DNA of 9,032 nt, taken from positions 8,974 through 18,005 of the forward strand of contig JAEMSB010000026.1 of the NCBI GenBank assembly GCA_016463045.1. The letters are read 5' to 3'. The notes beneath the pieces were generated by a model that was not told where the DNA came from, searched no databases, and saw only the letters and a list, made by a program, of their open reading frames with translations. The DNA comes from Niveispirillum sp. GTDB taxonomy: Bacteria > Pseudomonadota > Alphaproteobacteria > Azospirillales > Azospirillaceae. The position numbers and the translations under genes are program-made. This document shows, in pieces, positions 5,905-9,032 of this stretch; position 1 is the stretch's first letter; each line of letters starts with the position of its first letter.

Positions 5905-6366
5905 ATGCGCTGCCCGTTCTGCGGGAATGACGATACCCAGGTGAAGGACAGCCGTCCCACCGATGATGGGTCCGCCATCCGCCGCCGCCGTTTCTGCCCG
6001 GCCTGCGGCGCCCGCTTCACCACCTTCGAACGGGTGCAGCTGCGTGAGCTTTATGTCGTGAAATCGTCCGGTCAGAAGGAACCGTTTGACCGGGAGAAGC
6101 TGTTGCGCTCCATGCGTATTTCGCTGCGCAAGCGGCCCGTGGATGCCGACCGGATCGACCGTGTGGTCAATTCCATCGTGCGGCAGCTGGAAAGCAGCGG
6201 GGAAACCGAAATCCCCTCCACCCAGATCGGCGAGATGGTGATGAACCAACTGGCCGGAATCGATAAGGTTGCCTATATCCGCTACGCGTCCGTCTATCGC
6301 GATTTCCGCGAGGCGGCGGATTTCAACGATTTCGTTGAAAAGCTGCGGCCCGAAGACAACGATTGA
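5905..6366 (+). CDS. nrdR: Transcriptional repressor NrdR
   Basis: The 153-residue NrdR is the ATP/dATP-sensing repressor of ribonucleotide reductase genes. The zinc ribbon is complete, with Cys3, Cys6, Cys31 and Cys34 (MRCPFC and RRFCPACG), including the basic RRRR run at 26-29. The ATP-cone follows from about residue 49 (VVKSSGQKEPFDREKLLRSM) to near 139. The length equals the family norm. A strong GGAGGGG ribosome site lies about 6 bases before ATG 5905. It sits between the glyA terminator and ribD, the usual glyA-nrdR-ribD order of alphaproteobacteria. No NrdR box was recognised in the window, so its targets (nrd genes) are elsewhere. The call is firm. Confidence 0.97.
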   Translation: MRCPFCGNDDTQVKDSRPTDDGSAIRRRRFCPACGARFTTFERVQLRELYVVKSSGQKEPFDREKLLRSMRISLRKRPVDADRIDRVVNSIVRQLESSGETEIPSTQIGEMVMNQLAGIDKVAYIRYASVYRDFREAADFNDFVEKLRPEDND

Positions 6367-6377
6367 GCGGGGATGGC

Positions 6378-7502
6378 GTGACAGACGCGGCCCCGTCCTT
6401 CAGCGCGGATGACGCGGCGCATATGCGCGCCGCCCTTTCCCTGGCCCGGCGCCATCTGGGCCGTGTCTGGCCCAATCCGTCGGTCGGCTGCATCGTGGTG
6501 AAGGATGGACAGGTTGTGGGCCGGGGCGTTACCGCGCCCGGCGGTCGCCCGCATGGCGAACCACAGGCCCTGGCGCAGGCCGGTGATGCGGCACGCGGCG
6601 CCACAGTCTATGTCAGCCTGGAACCCTGCAACCACCATGGCAAGACCCCACCCTGTTCAGAAGCGCTGATCGAGGCCGGCATCGCCCGTATCGTGGTGGC
6701 GTGCGAGGACCCTGACCCGCGCGTCTCGGGCGGCGGTATCCGCCGTCTGCGCGAGGCGGGCATTCAGGTCGATGTTGGGCTTTGCGCGGAAGAGGCGCAG
6801 GCGGTCAATCACGGCTTCATCACCCGCATCCTGAAGGGCCGCCCCGGCGTGACCCTGAAACTGGCCACCAGCCTGGACGCCCGCGTCGCCACCTCAACCG
6901 GCCACAGCCAGTGGATCACCGGCCCCGACAGCCGGGCGCGCGGCCATCTGCTCCGTGCCAACCACGATGCCATCCTGGTCGGCATCGGTACCGCGCTTGC
7001 CGATGATCCCGAACTGACCTGCCGCTTGCCCGGATTGGAGGCGGCCAATCCCGTGCGCATCGTCCTGGACAGCCACCTGCGCCTGCCCCTCACCTCGAAA
7101 CTGGCCCAGGGTGCCGCAAGCGTGGCACCTACCTGGCTGGTGACCCTGAACAGCGCCGACCAAGCCCGCGCGACCGCCCTGGAGGCCCTGGGCGTGCGTA
7201 TCCTGCGCGTTGCGCCCGACGATACGGGCCACCCGCCCATCGCCGCAATCCTGACTTCCCTGGCAGGGCAGGGGATCACCCGCCTGCTGGTCGAAGGCGG
7301 CCCTACGGTCGCCACTGCGTTCCTGAAGGCCGGCTTGGTCGATCATATCGAATGGTTCCGCGCGCCGATGCTGATCGGCGGCGACGGCCTGCCGGCGGTG
7401 GGGTATCTTTCAGTTGAATATTTGACCGATTCGCTGTTTCTTGATTTTGATGTGATTTTGCGGTTGGGTTCGGATTTATGGACAACAACTCATATCAAAT
7501 GA
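6378..7502 (+). CDS. ribD: Riboflavin biosynthesis deaminase/reductase RibD, with AT-rich substituted C-terminus
   Basis: This bifunctional enzyme performs the second and third steps of riboflavin synthesis: deamination of the pyrimidine ring, then NADPH reduction of the ribosyl side chain. From GTG 6378 (374 residues) the deaminase zinc ligands are His59 (PHGE, with Glu61), Cys84 (EPCNHHG) and Cys93 (TPPC). The reductase domain starts near 149 (VTLKLATSLDARVA), with LLVEGGPTVATAFLKAGLVDH and the FRAPMLIGGDGLPAV region later. GTG 6378 has GCGGGGA just upstream; the frame also opens at TTG 6363, overlapping the nrdR stop. From base 7404 (residue 343) codons switch abruptly from GC-rich to AT-rich, yet the last 32 residues (LSVEYLTDS...LGSDLWTT) still fit a RibD end. 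The enzyme is therefore probably intact but chimeric. The expected next gene, riboflavin synthase, is absent downstream. Confidence 0.93.
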   Translation: MTDAAPSFSADDAAHMRAALSLARRHLGRVWPNPSVGCIVVKDGQVVGRGVTAPGGRPHGEPQALAQAGDAARGATVYVSLEPCNHHGKTPPCSEALIEAGIARIVVACEDPDPRVSGGGIRRLREAGIQVDVGLCAEEAQAVNHGFITRILKGRPGVTLKLATSLDARVATSTGHSQWITGPDSRARGHLLRANHDAILVGIGTALADDPELTCRLPGLEAANPVRIVLDSHLRLPLTSKLAQGAASVAPTWLVTLNSADQARATALEALGVRILRVAPDDTGHPPIAAILTSLAGQGITRLLVEGGPTVATAFLKAGLVDHIEWFRAPMLIGGDGLPAVGYLSVEYLTDSLFLDFDVILRLGSDLWTTTHIK

Positions 7503-7519
7503 GAGAAGGGGTATCAGCG

Positions 7520-8647
7520 ATGAGTGATGCTCATGAGTTTAATATTCAATGGACTTCATTTGTGAAAAGAAGTGCAACAAACATTTCTTCAGTTCTAACT
7601 AGCGACAATAGAGCCCAGATATTTAAGTCGCTTCTCCCAATGTACGATCAAAAATACCAGAGATTTTTTTTAATTTCTTCTAGAGTTACCATGGTATCTG
7701 CCTTTCTATGGATTGCAATGTTCTCATATATAGTTGCTGGAGAATTGGAATCTGAGATTGGTGGTTTTCATACAAAAGATGTGAAGAAGATAAAGGAAAT
7801 TACTCTCATCGCCGCCTCACTTTTGACGGCTATGTCTTCTGTACTTAATATAGCCTGCTCGCATTTATCCGCTATCATTAATGAAATTAATAGGCATGTA
7901 TATGGAGTTGAGTTATCAAAATATACATCAATAGCTTTTTCCGACAAATTCCCAGATATTTTTGCATCATCTAAGTATCCACATGTCGATCATTACATAG
8001 TAAGGTTCATTCTATTGATAATGGGATTGTCGCTTATGTTTATACTTTGTTTGGCGTTTGCCGGATATGTTGTGATAATTTCATCCGTTATCGCGGATGT
8101 TTATATGAATCCCGCCGCAAAAGGCCCTCTCCATACGTGGAGCTTACTAATTGGATTTTCCTGTGCCATCTTCTGGCTATCAATAAACTTGCTATCAATT
8201 CCTTTTCCGCAGAAAAACTACTCCGCACTTGAGAAGTTGAGCAATGATAAGTCAATGGACGGCAATGAAAGAATTTTAGCAATCTCCAAATTTACTCAAT
8301 CTTACTACAAGTATACTAGATATAGTGCCATAATGTTGTTTAATGCTGTATTGATTGTGGCATGGGCGGTATTGCCTTTCATCTTTAATACTGGAAATTT
8401 ATTTTTAGATCAAAAATACATCATGTATTTTGTCATCATGCTAGCGACGGCCGGCATTGTGGTGCCCAATTTAACATTTTGGGTTTATAAGAAACTCAAA
8501 TCTAGTATTTCTTTAAGAAAAGTCGATATTGAGAGAAAATCTGGTTGGAGATATTATGCGTTCGTCAATTCCGAACCAACATTGTACTGGGCGCAGCTAA
8601 TTTTAGCTGTCATGCTTTCAGTTATTTGTATACAAACTGTTGTTTGA
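7520..8647 (+). CDS. Unrecognised polytopic membrane protein in AT-rich segment
   Basis: I do not recognise this gene. From ATG 7520 it encodes 375 residues. AGAAGGGG at 7504-7511 lies 8 bases upstream and favours this start over in-frame ATGs at 7478 and 7499 inside the ribD tail. A cytoplasmic-looking N-terminus of about 55 residues is followed by hydrophobic segments near residues 56-74, 94-114, 160-192 (long enough for one or two spans), 206-229, 269-289, 300-322 and 355-374, so roughly seven spans. Loops are rich in Lys, Tyr and Asp. No catalytic or nucleotide-binding motif is seen. It lies 17 bases after the ribD stop and may be transcribed with it. Codon use is unlike every neighbour, a sign of transfer. 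A role as island cargo such as defence or export is speculation. Confidence 0.8.
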   Translation: MSDAHEFNIQWTSFVKRSATNISSVLTSDNRAQIFKSLLPMYDQKYQRFFLISSRVTMVSAFLWIAMFSYIVAGELESEIGGFHTKDVKKIKEITLIAASLLTAMSSVLNIACSHLSAIINEINRHVYGVELSKYTSIAFSDKFPDIFASSKYPHVDHYIVRFILLIMGLSLMFILCLAFAGYVVIISSVIADVYMNPAAKGPLHTWSLLIGFSCAIFWLSINLLSIPFPQKNYSALEKLSNDKSMDGNERILAISKFTQSYYKYTRYSAIMLFNAVLIVAWAVLPFIFNTGNLFLDQKYIMYFVIMLATAGIVVPNLTFWVYKKLKSSISLRKVDIERKSGWRYYAFVNSEPTLYWAQLILAVMLSVICIQTVV

Positions 8648-8703
8648 CATTTATTATATATTCTACCAAGAAGGAGTAACTACGCCACTTGGCATGGTCG
8701 CCG

Positions 8704-8732
8704 TTCACGTTCATGGAATATTTTCCTATTTT
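8704..8732 (+). promoter_or_regulatory. Candidate sigma-70-type promoter for the HTH gene
   Basis: TTCACG (8704-8709) and TATTTT (8727-8732) each match the -35 and -10 consensus at four of six positions and are separated by exactly 17 bases. Transcription would start near 8740, leaving a leader of about 35 bases before ATG 8774. It lies in the last AT-rich part of the acquired-looking segment. Confidence 0.4.
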
Positions 8733-8773
8733 ACGCTAGGATCACGCTCCCACTTCCCCACGGAGCGCACGCC

Positions 8774-9032
8774 ATGCAACCCAATCTCTCCGGTCTTTCC
8801 CTGCGCCAACGCCAGGACGCCATTCGCGCCGCCATGGCCGCTGCTGAAGCCAATCCTGACACATCCCACCCCATCCCCAACGATTACGCCGCCAGCAGCC
8901 CGCGCCTGATGGCAGGATATAATTCCCGTGCGGCGGATGAGCCGACCTGGGCCAGGATCGCCTTTCACCTCGCCGCCGGTGTGCCCATCATCAAGATCGC
9001 CGAACATTACAAGCTGTCGCGCACCACCATCT
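8774..9032 (+). CDS. Helix-turn-helix protein, partial (runs off right edge)
   Basis: ATG 8774, with GGAG at 8762-8765, opens a frame with no stop through the window end (86 residues seen). Codon use is GC-rich again, like the chromosomal genes. The N-terminus is alanine-rich and helical, followed by a Pro/Ser/Asn-rich linker. From about residue 61, WARIAFHLAAGVPIIKIAEH and then YKLSRTTI form a helix-turn-helix of the type seen in the C-terminal domain of resolvase/invertase recombinases, transposase N-termini and small terminase subunits. The visible N-terminus does not look like a resolvase catalytic domain. The rest of the gene is needed to name it. Its place just beyond the AT-rich segment makes a mobile-element or phage-related role possible but unproven. 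Confidence 0.7.
   Translation, partial: MQPNLSGLSLRQRQDAIRAAMAAAEANPDTSHPIPNDYAASSPRLMAGYNSRAADEPTWARIAFHLAAGVPIIKIAEHYKLSRTTI

Larger units (their letters stand above)
7404..8760. mobile_element. Putative acquired AT-rich segment joined inside the ribD 3' end
   Basis: Composition changes within a few bases at 7403/7404. As hand-counted samples, bases 6841-6900 are 44/60 GC while 7621-7680 are 18/60 GC. The AT-rich stretch covers the last 33 ribD codons including the stop, one membrane-protein gene, and about 110 bases after it. GC-rich sequence returns around 8745-8770. No integrase, transposase, terminal inverted repeat or clear flanking direct repeat was found inside the window. It could be a small genomic island, part of a larger one, or the product of recombination with a distant relative. 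The boundaries are approximate. Confidence 0.5.

Noticed and set aside
8644..8662. TTGACA followed by TATATT just after the membrane gene
   Set aside because: The spacing is only 7 bases, far too short for a sigma-70 promoter; TTGACA includes the stop codon.
8666..8692. CCAAG...CTTGG inverted repeat after the membrane gene
   Set aside because: The 5-base stem has a 17-base loop and no T-run, so it is not a convincing terminator.
8640..8909. 89-codon frame spanning the end of the membrane gene and the start of the HTH gene
   Set aside because: It crosses the composition boundary, lacks a ribosome site and overlaps the better-supported HTH frame.

Overview
The window looks like chromosomal DNA of a GC-rich alphaproteobacterium, most likely Rhodospirillales near the Azospirillum/Niveispirillum group. 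This rests on the gene order rpiB-glyA-nrdR-ribD, a MucR/Ros-type regulator, an LdtR-like MarR regulator and a small alphaproteobacterial conserved protein. The organism assignment is inference from gene content and codon use; no database search was run.

Layout, left to right. (1) 1-676, minus strand: the N-terminal part of a class I SAM-dependent methyltransferase whose C-terminus lies off the left edge. (2) 677-958: a divergent control region with a near-perfect AT-rich direct repeat and a possible 32-codon hydrophobic peptide. (3) 959-2160: a receiver-domain response regulator overlapping by ATGA a helical protein that resembles an HPt domain but appears to lack the phospho-accepting histidine. 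(4) 2296-3027: an LdtR-like MarR regulator followed closely by a 65-residue conserved protein. (5) 3033-3532, minus strand: a mucR/ros homologue with its own intrinsic terminator. (6) 3533-4078: a long AT-rich intergenic region with repeats and dyads, ending in a structured leader before rpiB. (7) 4079-7502: rpiB, glyA, terminator, nrdR and ribD, all on the plus strand. They link pentose phosphate metabolism, one-carbon units, control of ribonucleotide reductase and riboflavin synthesis. (8) From about 7404 the composition changes abruptly from GC-rich to AT-rich inside the last codons of ribD. The AT-rich stretch continues through an unrecognised polytopic membrane protein gene (7520-8647) and ends near 8750. 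(9) 8774 to the right edge: the start of a GC-rich gene with a helix-turn-helix.

The most interesting signal is the ribD junction. The ribD frame stays open and its AT-rich tail still looks like a RibD C-terminus. This is what would be expected if foreign DNA joined at the 3' end of ribD and supplied a replacement tail, carrying the membrane protein gene as cargo and separating ribD from the riboflavin genes that usually follow it. Secondary points are the HPt-like protein without its histidine and the competing hairpins in the rpiB leader.
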